From: Novosphingobium resinovorum
Lineage (GTDB): Bacteria > Pseudomonadota > Alphaproteobacteria > Sphingomonadales > Sphingomonadaceae
Length of the DNA stretch: 64,000 bases
Assembly (NCBI RefSeq): GCF_027922145.1
Contig: NZ_BSFC01000044.1
Span: 124,001-188,000 of the forward strand
Direction: 5' to 3'
Shown here piece by piece: positions 49,612-58,010 of this stretch. Numbering within the stretch: position 1 is the first letter of the stretch; the number at the start of each line of letters is the position of its first letter. Under the pieces are notes generated by a model. It did no database searches, was not told the origin of the DNA, and saw only the letters and a list, made by a program, of their open reading frames with translations. The translations under genes were made by a program, and so were the position numbers.

Positions 49612-49621
49612 CGTCGGCAGT

Positions 49622-49655
49622 GGGCGCGAGAATCTTCGCGCCCGCCCATTTTTTC
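49622..49655 (+). terminator. Rho-independent terminator after the lipoprotein gene
   Basis: 8-bp stem GGGCGCGA / TCGCGCCC (49622-49643) followed by GCCCATTTTTTCTC. Starts 10 bases after the stop. Confidence 0.8.
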
Positions 49656-49730
49656 TCTTCCGCGCGGGAGGCGTCTTCGCTAAGGGGACGCTCCCGAGCG
49701 CGGTGACGCAATCGGACTTGATACTGGAAC

Positions 49731-49806
<76 letters not shown>

Positions 49807-49847
49807 GTATCGCGCAATTCAGGCGTGTCCGGACGAACCGGGCATCA

Positions 49848-49876
49848 CCCGGCCCGAGACACGGCCGGGTTTTTTG
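49848..49876 (+). terminator. Rho-independent terminator after tRNA-Ala
   Basis: 7-bp stem CCCGGCC / GGCCGGG with an eight-base loop (49848-49869), followed by TTTTTTGTTT. Confidence 0.85.
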
Positions 49877-49974
49877 TTTATCTGCGGCCAGCGGCGTTCA
49901 GCGGAGGGAAAACCTCCGGCGACCGGGACCGGTCGCGAAAGGGCGCTTCATCAGCGCTGGAAGCGATAGGACCG

Positions 49975-51033
49975 ATGCATTTTCTCGACCAGGCCAAGAT
50001 CTACGTGCGTGCAGGCGGCGGTGGCCCCGGTGCGGTCAGCTTCCGGCGTGAGAAGTACGTCGAGTACGGCGGCCCCAACGGCGGCAACGGCGGCAAGGGC
50101 GGCGACATCATCTTCGAAGCCGTGCCCGGCCTCAACACGCTGATCGACTTCCGCTATACCCAGCACTTCAAGGCCCCGCGCGGCGGCCACGGCATGGGCC
50201 AGAACCGCAACGGTGCGGCGGGCAAGGACCTGGTCATCAAGGTGCCGATCGGCACTCAGGTCATCGCCGACGACGAAGGGCGCGACACCGTGCTGCTCGA
50301 CCTCACCGAGCCGGGCCAGCGCGTCACCTTCATCGAAGGCGGCATGGGCGGGCGCGGGAACGCCAGCTACAAGACCAGCACCAACCGCGCTCCGCGCCAG
50401 CACCAGCCCGGCATGCCGCCGATCGAGCAGTGGGTGTGGCTGCGCCTCAAGCTGCTGGCCGACGTCGGCCTCGTCGGCATGCCCAACGCGGGCAAGTCCA
50501 CCTTCATCAACGCGCTGTCGAACGCCAAGGCGAAGGTCGGCGACTACGCCTTCACAACCCTGCGTCCGCAGCTCGGCGTCGTCATGCACAAGCACCGCGA
50601 GTTCGTGCTGGCCGACATTCCCGGCCTGATCGCAGGCGCGGCGGACGGCGCGGGGATCGGCGATCGCTTCCTCGGCCACATCGAACGCTGCCGCGTGCTG
50701 GTCCACCTCATCGACATCTCCAACACCGATCCGGTGGAGGCGATGCAGGTCGTCGAGGAGGAACTGGAAGCCTACAGCGAGTTGCTGGCCGACAAGCCCC
50801 GCCTCGTCGCGCTGAACAAGGTCGATCTGGTCGATGACGCACTGGCGGAGGAATACGCCAAGGAACTGCTCAAGGCCGGCGCGGACGAAGTGTTCCCGAT
50901 TTCCGGCGCGACGGGCAAGGGCATGCCGCGCCTGCTCGACGCGGTGATCGACTACCTTCCGGCCGCCACCGTGACCGAACGTCCCACCGGCGAGCGCGAA
51001 GAGGCTGACGACACGCCCTGGTCGCCGATCTGA
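49975..51033 (+). CDS. obgE: GTPase ObgE/CgtA
   Basis: Essential ribosome-associated GTPase of 50S assembly and stringent response. The 352-residue product has the glycine-rich Obg domain (YVRAGGGGPGAVSFRREKYV, GGPNGGNGGKGGDIIF), G1 GMPNAGKSTFINAL, the FTTLRPQLG switch region, G3 ADIPGLIAGAADGAGIG, G4 NKVD and SGATGKGM. The ATG at 49975 begins MHFLDQAK, the normal Obg N-terminus. Instead of the usual rplU-rpmA neighbours it is preceded by tRNA-Ala; proB follows. Confidence 0.96.
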   Translation: MHFLDQAKIYVRAGGGGPGAVSFRREKYVEYGGPNGGNGGKGGDIIFEAVPGLNTLIDFRYTQHFKAPRGGHGMGQNRNGAAGKDLVIKVPIGTQVIADDEGRDTVLLDLTEPGQRVTFIEGGMGGRGNASYKTSTNRAPRQHQPGMPPIEQWVWLRLKLLADVGLVGMPNAGKSTFINALSNAKAKVGDYAFTTLRPQLGVVMHKHREFVLADIPGLIAGAADGAGIGDRFLGHIERCRVLVHLIDISNTDPVEAMQVVEEELEAYSELLADKPRLVALNKVDLVDDALAEEYAKELLKAGADEVFPISGATGKGMPRLLDAVIDYLPAATVTERPTGEREEADDTPWSPI

Positions 51034-51043
51034 CGGGTTGAAG

Positions 51044-51161
51044 GCCCACCCCCGGCCCCTCCCGCAAGCGGGAGGGGAGAAGAGGGGTTTCGCCCTCTCG
51101 CTTGCGGGAGGGCCGCGAGACTTGCCGAGCCTCAGGCGAGGTTAGTCGCAGCGGGGTGGGC
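51044..51161. repeat. 118-bp repeat element with GCCCACCCC / GGGGTGGGC termini
   Basis: The ends GCCCACCCC (51044-51052) and GGGGTGGGC (51153-51161) are exact inverses. Inside, CCCTCCCGCAAGCGGGAGGG is a perfect palindrome and a second copy of GCTTGCGGGAGGG lies in inverse further on. It fills the obgE-proB gap. Confidence 0.8.
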
Positions 51162-51221
51162 ATCGCCGCCCAACCTTGCGCTTTCCTCAACTGCACCTTT
51201 CCCCTAGAGGCTGGCACGCCC

Positions 51222-52364
51222 ATGCCTATTGCCCGACTCTCAGACCTCGCCGATTCCTCCCTTGCGCCGCGCCTTGTCATCAAGGTGGGTTCGGCGCTGC
51301 TCGTCGGGCCGGAGGGCGTCCGACGCGCATGGATCACGCAGCTGGTGGCCGAGATCGCCGAGGCGCGCGGGCGGGGGCAGGACGTGATCGTCGTCTCCTC
51401 GGGCGCGATCGCGCTGGGCGCGGCGACGCTGGGGCTGGAGAAGGGGGGGCGCGGCAGCCTCGCCGACGCGCAGGCCAGCGCCGCCGTCGGCCAGATCGCG
51501 CTTTCGGGCCTCTGGGCCGAGCTTCTGGGCGCGCACGGCATCACCGCCGCGCAGATGCTGCTGACACTGGAGGATCTGGAGGACCGCCGCCGTTACCTCA
51601 ACGTCACGGCCACGCTGAGCCGCCTGCTCGATGCGGGCGCGGTGCCGGTCATCAACGAGAACGATTCGGTGGCGACCCAGGAAATCCGCTTCGGCGACAA
51701 CGACCGCCTCGCCGCGCGCGTGGCGCAGGCCGCGCAGGCGAGTGCGGTGGTGCTGCTTTCCGACATCGACGGCCTCTACGATCGCCACCCCAAGCAGCCC
51801 GGTGCGAAGATGATCCCGGTGGTCGAGGGTGTCACCGCCGAGGTGCGGGCGATGGCCAGCACCGAATCGAATTCCGGCATGGGCTCGGGCGGCATGGTCT
51901 CCAAGCTGCAGGCGGCCGAGATCGCGGAACTGGCGGGCATCTGCCTTGTCATCGGCAACGGCCAGCACGAACGCCCGGTGGCGCGCATCGTGGGCGCCAA
52001 GGATCGGGAGGGCATCGGCACCCTGTTCGTGCCCCGACGCAAGGCCGCCGCGCGCAAGGCGTGGCTGGGCGGCCGCCTGCGTCTCAAGGGTGAGATCGTG
52101 GTGGACGACGGTGCCGCTGCGGCACTCGGGCGCGGGTCCAGCCTGCTCGCCAAGGGCATCACGGCGGTCGAGGGCGTGTTCTCGCGCGGCGATCCCGTCG
52201 CCATCGTCGACGGCGCGGGCAAAGTGCTCGCCCATGGCCTTTCCGAATACGACGCCGCCGAATGCGCCGCCATCGTCGGCCTGCATTCGAGCGAGCAGGA
52301 ACAGGTGCTCGGCTATTCGCCGCGCTCCGCTGTGGTCCACCGCGACCAGATGGTGCTGAAATGA
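51222..52364 (+). CDS. proB: Glutamate 5-kinase
   Basis: First enzyme of proline synthesis, phosphorylating glutamate with ATP. The 380-residue product has the amino-acid kinase domain (LVIKVGSALLVGPEG, VIVVSSGAIALGAATLG, INENDSVATQEIRFGDND, LLSDIDGLYDRHP, GMGSGGMVSKLQAAEIAE) and a C-terminal PUA domain (KGEIVVDDGAAAALGRGSSL, FSRGDPVAIVDGAGKVLAHG). The ATG at 51222 opens the conserved part; earlier codons lie in the repeat-derived gap. Feedback control by proline is expected from the family. The stop overlaps the next gene by four bases. Confidence 0.95.
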   Translation: MPIARLSDLADSSLAPRLVIKVGSALLVGPEGVRRAWITQLVAEIAEARGRGQDVIVVSSGAIALGAATLGLEKGGRGSLADAQASAAVGQIALSGLWAELLGAHGITAAQMLLTLEDLEDRRRYLNVTATLSRLLDAGAVPVINENDSVATQEIRFGDNDRLAARVAQAAQASAVVLLSDIDGLYDRHPKQPGAKMIPVVEGVTAEVRAMASTESNSGMGSGGMVSKLQAAEIAELAGICLVIGNGQHERPVARIVGAKDREGIGTLFVPRRKAAARKAWLGGRLRLKGEIVVDDGAAAALGRGSSLLAKGITAVEGVFSRGDPVAIVDGAGKVLAHGLSEYDAAECAAIVGLHSSEQEQVLGYSPRSAVVHRDQMVLK

Positions 52365-53299
52365 ACCGCCGCCGCACTCTCATCGACCGCCCGGTCATCG
52401 CGCTGACCGGCGCCACCGGCTTCGTCGGACAGGCCGTTCTGGAAGCGGCCATCGAGGCTGGCTTCGCCGTGCGCGCACTCACCCGCCGCAGCCAGCCCGA
52501 GCGCGAGCATGTCGACTGGATCGGCGGCGAGCTGGGCAATCCCGCCTCGCTGGTCGAACTGGTGCGCGGGGCCGAGGCGGTGATCCACGTCGCGGGCGTC
52601 GTCAACGCGCCCGATGCGGCCGGGTTCGAGGCTGGCAACGTCACCGGCACCCTCAACCTCATCGAAGCGACCGTGGGCGAGGGCGTGCGGCGCTTCGTCC
52701 ATGTCTCCTCGCTCTCCGCGCGCGAGCCGGAACTGTCGGCCTACGGCGCTTCCAAGGCGCGGGCCGAGAAGATCGTCATGGCCAGCCCGCTTGACTGGAC
52801 CATCGTGCGCCCGCCCGCGATCTACGGCCCGCGGGACAAGGAGATGTTCGAGCTGTTCCGCGTGGCGCGCTGGGGCTTCATCCCGATGCCGAAGCAGGGC
52901 CGCGCCTCGATGATCCATGTCGACGATCTGGCGCGGCTGCTCGTCGCGCTGGAGCCGGGCGGGCTGTCGGTGACCGGCAAGGTCTTCGAGCCGGATGACG
53001 GCAAACCGCAGGGGTGGGAGCATTTCGAACTCGGCCTCGCGATCGGCTGGGCGCTGGGCAAGCGGCCGCGCGTGATCGGGCTGTCTCCGGTGATGCTCCA
53101 CCGGGCTGCGCGCATCGACAATTTTTTGCGCGGCCCCCGTGCAAAAATGACGCTCGACCGCGCCGCCTACATCAGCCATCCGGACTGGGTGGTCTCGCCC
53201 GAGGCCGTGCCGCCGGGCAAGCTCTGGCGTCCCCGCATCGAGACGCGCGAAGGGCTGAAGGCCACGGCGCAATGGTATCGTGAGCACAAGTGGCTCTGA
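52361..53299 (+). CDS. NAD-dependent epimerase/dehydratase family protein
   Basis: 312-residue Rossmann-fold protein of the extended or atypical SDR group. Visible are the nucleotide-binding VIALTGATGFVGQAVLEAA, the VHVSSLSARE strand, the active-site-like YGASKARAEKIV (YxxxK) and RPPAIYGPRDKEM. It resembles sugar-nucleotide or NDUFA9-like complex I assembly proteins; substrate unknown. It overlaps proB (ATGA), so it is cotranslated with it, though no link to proline synthesis is evident. Confidence 0.88.
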   Translation: MNRRRTLIDRPVIALTGATGFVGQAVLEAAIEAGFAVRALTRRSQPEREHVDWIGGELGNPASLVELVRGAEAVIHVAGVVNAPDAAGFEAGNVTGTLNLIEATVGEGVRRFVHVSSLSAREPELSAYGASKARAEKIVMASPLDWTIVRPPAIYGPRDKEMFELFRVARWGFIPMPKQGRASMIHVDDLARLLVALEPGGLSVTGKVFEPDDGKPQGWEHFELGLAIGWALGKRPRVIGLSPVMLHRAARIDNFLRGPRAKMTLDRAAYISHPDWVVSPEAVPPGKLWRPRIETREGLKATAQWYREHKWL

Positions 53300-53315
53300 A
53301 GAGGTAACGCCCCGC

Positions 53316-54290
53316 ATGAACCGCCTGCTCGCCCGCCTGAACATCGACCCATTCCTGCTGATGCTGCTGGGCACGGTGGCGCTGGCGACGGTGCTGCCGG
53401 CGCAGGGCGTGTGGGCGACGATCGCGGGCGGGGTGGCGGATGCGGGCATTGCGCTGCTGTTTTTCCTCCATGGCGCCAAGCTCTCGCGCGAGGCGATCCT
53501 CGATGGCGCCAAGGCGTGGAAGCTGCACCTGACGGTGGGCGCGACGACCTTCTTGCTGTTCCCGATCATCGGCCTTGGCGTGCGGGCGATCCCTGGTATC
53601 GAGCCTTCGCTGGCGACGGGCGTGCTGTTCCTGACACTGTTGCCCTCCACCGTGCAGTCCTCGATTGCCTTCACCGCGATCGCCGGGGGCAATGTCGCGG
53701 CGGCGGTGGTCAGCGCCTCGTTCTCGAACCTTGCGGGCATCTTCATTACCCCGCTGCTGACGGCGCTGTTCATTACCGGCCGGAGCCATGGGTTCTCGAC
53801 GGACCCGATCATCGACATCTCGGTGCAGTTGCTGCTGCCGTTCCTGGCGGGGCATTTCCTGCGCCCGTGGATCGGCGGTTTCGTGACCCGCAACAAGAAG
53901 GTGCTGGGCTACGTCGACCGCAGCTCGATCCTGCTGGTGGTCTACACCGCGTTCGGCGCGGCGGTGCTCGAAGGGCTGTGGCACAAGGTGACGGTGGGTG
54001 AACTGGCGCTGATCGCGGCGATTTCGCTGGGCGTGCTGGCGGTGGTGATGGTGGTGTCGAGCTTCGTTGGGAAGGCCATGGGCTTCTCGCGCGAGGACAG
54101 GATCGTGCTGCTGTTCTGCGGCTCGAAGAAGAGCCTCGCGACTGGGGTGCCGCTAGCGGGCGTGCTGTTCCCGGCGGCGCAGGTGGGGGCGATCATCCTG
54201 CCGCTGATGTTCTTCCACCAGATCCAGCTGATGGTCTGCGCCGTGCTCGCACGCCGGTTCGCGGCGGCGGAGGAAAAGGCGGCAGGCTGA
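53316..54290 (+). CDS. SBF-like (bile acid:sodium symporter family) transporter
   Basis: 324-residue membrane protein with about ten helices, of the SBF-like/YfeH branch of the BASS superfamily. Motifs include ADAGIALLFFLHGAKLSREA, LLPSTVQSSIAFTAIAGGNVA and FCGSKKSLATGVPLAGVLF, corresponding to the crossing-helix regions that bind Na+ in BASS proteins. The substrate is unknown; relatives carry organic anions. AAGAGG upstream; starts 16 bases after the epimerase gene. Confidence 0.88.
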   Translation: MNRLLARLNIDPFLLMLLGTVALATVLPAQGVWATIAGGVADAGIALLFFLHGAKLSREAILDGAKAWKLHLTVGATTFLLFPIIGLGVRAIPGIEPSLATGVLFLTLLPSTVQSSIAFTAIAGGNVAAAVVSASFSNLAGIFITPLLTALFITGRSHGFSTDPIIDISVQLLLPFLAGHFLRPWIGGFVTRNKKVLGYVDRSSILLVVYTAFGAAVLEGLWHKVTVGELALIAAISLGVLAVVMVVSSFVGKAMGFSREDRIVLLFCGSKKSLATGVPLAGVLFPAAQVGAIILPLMFFHQIQLMVCAVLARRFAAAEEKAAG

Positions 54291-54320
54291 CCGGCCGCCG
54301 CTTTTCGTCCCGTCACCTCT

Positions 54321-54396
54321 CGTCATTGCGAGCGTAGCGAAGCAATCTAGGGCCGCGTAAACCGCCCTGGATTGCTTCGCTACGCTCGCAATGACG
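54321..54396. repeat. REP-like palindrome, copy 5
   Basis: Copy of the CGTCATTGCGAGCGTAGCGA palindrome, beginning 30 bases after the transporter stop, between genes in tandem; one arm has AATCTAG in place of AATCCAG. Confidence 0.9.
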
Positions 54397-54448
54397 AAGA
54401 AAGGGGGGCTGAATTCGCCCGGGCGATGGGCCGCATCTCGTCAATCTA

Positions 54449-54464
54449 GATAGTGCGTACTATC
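54449..54464. promoter_or_regulatory. Palindromic operator GATAGT-GCGT-ACTATC
   Basis: Perfect 6-bp arms around a four-base centre, in AT-rich sequence 22 bases before the DUF1214 gene. Size and place suit a TetR-type operator, but no regulator gene lies in the window. Confidence 0.5.
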
Positions 54465-54486
54465 AAATCGGCAGGGAGAGCCTGCC

Positions 54487-55659
54487 ATGCACATCGAACC
54501 TGCCATCCTGCCCTATCTCGCCGACCTCGAAGGCGCGGTCGCGAACCTTGCGGAGACCTGGCGGCCTGACGATCCGGCCTACTGTGCCGACGTCTACCGC
54601 CAGACCATGGCGAGCCTGTCCTATTCCTACTTCATGTACTTCCACGCCGATGCCGAACATCCGGACTGGGCGCCGCTGTGGAACCCGGTCTACACGCTCC
54701 AGCCCAACCCGGACGACATCTACACGCAGTCGCCGATCCGGGGCGACCTGACCTACCGCGTTTCCGGCAACCGGGGGACATGCCGCATCCTGTCGTTCAC
54801 CACGCAGGCCGCGCTGTCGGGCACGGTGGACGCCATGCCGCGCCCCAATGGCCACAACGAGTGCGACACCAACGACCTCGGCATCGCTCTGGGCGAGGAC
54901 TTCTCCATCGTGTTCAGCGCCGAGCGGCCCGCCGGATACGAGGGCCACTGGGCGCCGATCGACCGCTCCGCGCGCGGCATGTTCACCCGCTTTCGCATGT
55001 ACCACTGGGAGCGCGAGGTGGACCCGGTGCTGTCGATCGAATGCCTCGACCCGGTGCCGCCCAAGCCGCGCCTCGCGCCCGAGGAAATCCTGCGCCGCAT
55101 CGGCGAGATGGCGAAGCTGCCGCGCCGCAAGACCGACCTATACTACCCCATGCAGAACGGGGTGAAGGACCGTGTCGGCTTCAACGTGTTCGAGCCGGTG
55201 CGCTATCCCGGTGCGCTGGTGAAGCAGACCTACTGGCCCGCCTGCTTCCAGCTGGAAGACGACGAGGCGCTGATCATCGAGACCGAGATTCCCGCCCGCG
55301 CGCCCTACTGGAACGTGCAGCTCAACGACCCGTACTTCAACGCGCTGGAATATGTTTACCGCCTCAGCAGCACCAACGGCGCGATGGCGCGGCTGTCGAG
55401 CGACGGGAAGTTCCGCGCCGTCATCGCGCTGACCGATCCGGGGGTGCCCAACTGGCTCGACCCCGCAGGCTACAACGAAGGCGGCATCTACGGCCGCTGG
55501 TACGATTGCGACAGCGAGCCGGTGCCCACGATCACCCGCGTCAGGCTGGCGGAGCTGCGCTCCCATCTGCCCGAGGACACTCCCGTGGTCACCCCGGCCG
55601 AGCGCTCCGAGGAGATCCGCCGCCGCGTCGCCGCGTGCCAGCGGCGGCGGCGCTGGTGA
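54487..55659 (+). CDS. DUF1214-domain protein
   Basis: 390-residue soluble protein. The C-terminal third (APYWNVQLNDPYFNALEYVY, FRAVIALTDPGVPNWLDPAG) resembles DUF1214; the N-terminal part (DPAYCADVYRQTMASLSYSYFMYF, LQPNPDDIYTQSPI) is conserved-looking but unassigned. No signal peptide. Proteins of this kind accompany catabolic genes for terpenoids, steroids and other lipophilic compounds in actinobacteria and sphingomonads, but no enzymatic reaction is known to me. First gene of an apparent operon with a sulfotransferase and an alcohol dehydrogenase, downstream of a palindromic operator. Confidence 0.72.
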   Translation: MHIEPAILPYLADLEGAVANLAETWRPDDPAYCADVYRQTMASLSYSYFMYFHADAEHPDWAPLWNPVYTLQPNPDDIYTQSPIRGDLTYRVSGNRGTCRILSFTTQAALSGTVDAMPRPNGHNECDTNDLGIALGEDFSIVFSAERPAGYEGHWAPIDRSARGMFTRFRMYHWEREVDPVLSIECLDPVPPKPRLAPEEILRRIGEMAKLPRRKTDLYYPMQNGVKDRVGFNVFEPVRYPGALVKQTYWPACFQLEDDEALIIETEIPARAPYWNVQLNDPYFNALEYVYRLSSTNGAMARLSSDGKFRAVIALTDPGVPNWLDPAGYNEGGIYGRWYDCDSEPVPTITRVRLAELRSHLPEDTPVVTPAERSEEIRRRVAACQRRRRW

Positions 55660-55670
55660 GAGGCTGAGCG

Positions 55671-56861
55671 ATGGACCTCGGCTACGATCCGCCCGAAACC
55701 TTCCGCCATGCGCTCGGCCAGTTGCACGATACCGTCATCGCCGAGACCGGTAGTGACGATTTCGGTCCGGCCGACTACCTGCCGGGCCTCACCGTGCTGT
55801 TGCAGTCGATGGACTACGACCCGCGCTTTTCCGAACAGGGCAGGCGCGCGGCATGGGGCATGGTCGTCGGCGTGCTGCGCGGGCGGGCGCAGGCCGTGGC
55901 GGCGATGAAGGCGAACCCCGGCTTCGATGCGGCCCCGGTGCTGTCGCCGGTGGTCATCACCGGGGTGCCGCGCACAGGGACGACGGCGCTGCACCGGCTG
56001 CTCGCGGTCGATCCGCGCTTTCAGGGGCTGCAGACGTGGCTGCTCGACAGCCCGATGCCGCGCCCGCCGATGGCGCGCTGGGCGGAGTATCCGCAGTATC
56101 GCAAGACCCTCGCCGGGCTGGATGCGCAGTATACGGCGCTCCCCGATGCCAGGGCCGCGCATTTCCGCGCTGCCGAGGAAGTCCACGAATGCTGCATGCT
56201 GCTGCGGCAGTCTTTCGTCTCGAACTTGTGGTCGTGCGGCTGGTCGGCGGCGACTTACGATGCGTGGTGGCAGTGCCAGAGCGAGGCGGCGGCCTATTCC
56301 CACTTCGCGCGGTGCGTCCGGCTGATCGGCATGAATGATGCGGGCAAGCGCTGGCTGCTCAAGAACCCCGGCCATATCGCGCATCTCGACCTGCTGCTGG
56401 CGGTGTTCCCCGACGCCCGCGTGATCCAGACTCACCGCGATCCGGGCAAGGCGGTGCCGAGCCTCGTCTCGCTGCTGATGAACATGAACGGGCTGATGGA
56501 GCCCGACCGCAAGCAGCAGCGCGCGGAAAACCTGCTGCGCCGCGAAGTCGCCAAGTGGGCCAATGCGGTGGAGAAGTGCGAGGCGGTGCGCGCGCGGCAT
56601 CCGGGTCAGGTGCTCGATGTGGTCCACACCGATTTCCACGCCCGCCCGATGGAGACGGTGGAGGCGATCTATCGCTTCATCGGCATGGACATTCCCGAGG
56701 AAACTCGCGCCGCCTTGCAGCACCGGATCGAGGAGAAGCCCGAACTCAGCCACGGCGTCCACCGCTATTCCATCACCGACTACGGTATGACCGCCGATGA
56801 GGCGCGCGAGCCGTTTCGCGCTTACATAGAGCGCTACGACCTGCTGGAGACGCGGGCATGA
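55671..56861 (+). CDS. Sulfotransferase family protein
   Basis: 396-residue Sulfotransfer_3 protein predicted to use PAPS. It has the phosphosulfate loop ITGVPRTGTTALHRLLAVDP (about residues 100-119), LLKNPGHIAHLDLLLAVFPD and the 3'-phosphate binding VIQTHRDPGKAVPSLVSLL. It starts 11 bases after the DUF1214 gene and overlaps the alcohol dehydrogenase by four bases. It differs clearly from the sulfotransferase at 16.5 kb, so they are paralogues rather than a recent duplication. Acceptor substrate unknown. Confidence 0.86.
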   Translation: MDLGYDPPETFRHALGQLHDTVIAETGSDDFGPADYLPGLTVLLQSMDYDPRFSEQGRRAAWGMVVGVLRGRAQAVAAMKANPGFDAAPVLSPVVITGVPRTGTTALHRLLAVDPRFQGLQTWLLDSPMPRPPMARWAEYPQYRKTLAGLDAQYTALPDARAAHFRAAEEVHECCMLLRQSFVSNLWSCGWSAATYDAWWQCQSEAAAYSHFARCVRLIGMNDAGKRWLLKNPGHIAHLDLLLAVFPDARVIQTHRDPGKAVPSLVSLLMNMNGLMEPDRKQQRAENLLRREVAKWANAVEKCEAVRARHPGQVLDVVHTDFHARPMETVEAIYRFIGMDIPEETRAALQHRIEEKPELSHGVHRYSITDYGMTADEAREPFRAYIERYDLLETRA

Positions 56862-57874
56862 AGGCGGCGATCTATCCCGGCAGCGGCCGGCCGATCGTGA
56901 TCGAGACGATCGCCGACCCCGAGCCCGGCCCCGGCGACCTGCTGATCCGCGTGGACCGCTGCGGCATCTGCGGCACCGACCTTGCGATGACGAGGGGCGG
57001 CGCGTGGGACTTCGGCGCCGGTGTCCAGTTCGGGCACGAGTTCGCCGGAACCGTGGTCGAGGTCGGCCGCGGGGTCGAGGGCTGGAAGGTCGGCGATCCG
57101 CTGGCGGTGCTGCCCTCGGTCGCCTGCGGGCAGTGCGAGACCTGCCGTGCGCACGGCAACAACGTGCTGTGCCGGGAGAGTCCCGCGCGGGCCTCGGTCG
57201 GCTTCGCGCAATACGCGCGGATACCGGCTAGCGTCGCCACTCCGCTGCCGAAGACGCTCTCCATGGCCGACGGGGCGCTGATCGAACCCTTGGCGATCAG
57301 CCTTTACGGCACGCAGATGGCGCGAATCCGGCCGGGCGAGCGGGTGCTGGTGCTCGGCGGCGGGACGGTGGCGCTCTACGCGATCTGGTGGGCGCGGCGG
57401 CTGGGAGCGGGGCGGGTGACCGCGATGTCGCGCTCGTCGCGGCGGCGGGACTTGTGCCTGCAGATGGGGGCGGACGCCTTCGTCGCCTTCGGGGACAACG
57501 AGGCGGGCGAAGTCGTCGAGGCGCTGGGCGGTGCACCGCAGGTGGTGCTGGAAGGCGTGGGCGCGCCGGGGATGCTTGGCCGCGCGGTCCAGCACGCTGC
57601 GCCGTTCGGGCGGATCGTCAGCCTGGGGTTCTGCACCGCGCCCGACCCGGTGATCCCGGCGATCGCGAGCTACAAGTGCGTGTCGATGCACTTCGCCGTC
57701 GGCTATTCCATGCGGGAGTTTCTTTTCATCGCCGACCTTCTGGGACGCGGCCATGTCCATGCCGATCCCAAGGCGATCGTCACCGACACCATCGCCTTGG
57801 AGCAGTTGCCTGCGATGTTCGAGACCCTGCGCGGCCCGAATGCGGAAACCAAGGTCCACGTGCGCTGCCAGTGA
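56858..57874 (+). CDS. Zinc-dependent alcohol dehydrogenase (MDR family)
   Basis: 338-residue medium-chain dehydrogenase. The catalytic zinc site is visible in RCGICGTDL and GHEFAGTVVEVG (Cys, His, Glu), and the structural zinc loop as CGQCETCRAHGNNVLC with four cysteines; the nucleotide fold has VLVLGGGTVALYAIWWARRL. It should oxidise an alcohol to an aldehyde or ketone with NAD(P)+. It overlaps the sulfotransferase gene, which suggests action on the same small molecule. A REP-like palindrome follows 16 bases after the stop. Confidence 0.9.
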   Translation: MKAAIYPGSGRPIVIETIADPEPGPGDLLIRVDRCGICGTDLAMTRGGAWDFGAGVQFGHEFAGTVVEVGRGVEGWKVGDPLAVLPSVACGQCETCRAHGNNVLCRESPARASVGFAQYARIPASVATPLPKTLSMADGALIEPLAISLYGTQMARIRPGERVLVLGGGTVALYAIWWARRLGAGRVTAMSRSSRRRDLCLQMGADAFVAFGDNEAGEVVEALGGAPQVVLEGVGAPGMLGRAVQHAAPFGRIVSLGFCTAPDPVIPAIASYKCVSMHFAVGYSMREFLFIADLLGRGHVHADPKAIVTDTIALEQLPAMFETLRGPNAETKVHVRCQ

Positions 57875-57890
57875 TCGCGTCACCCTGAAT

Positions 57891-57967
57891 CGTCATTGCG
57901 AGCGCAGCGAAGCAATCCAGGGCAGTCTTGAGCCGCTCTGGATTGCTTCGCTGCGCTCGCAATGACG
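57891..57967. repeat. REP-like palindrome, copy 6
   Basis: GCGCAGCG-type copy between the convergent alcohol dehydrogenase and MFS genes, 16 bases after the former's stop. Confidence 0.9.
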
Positions 57968-58010
57968 AAGGGTGGTTTCATCGTGCTTTTAAGGAACACC
58001 CGCGACGACG

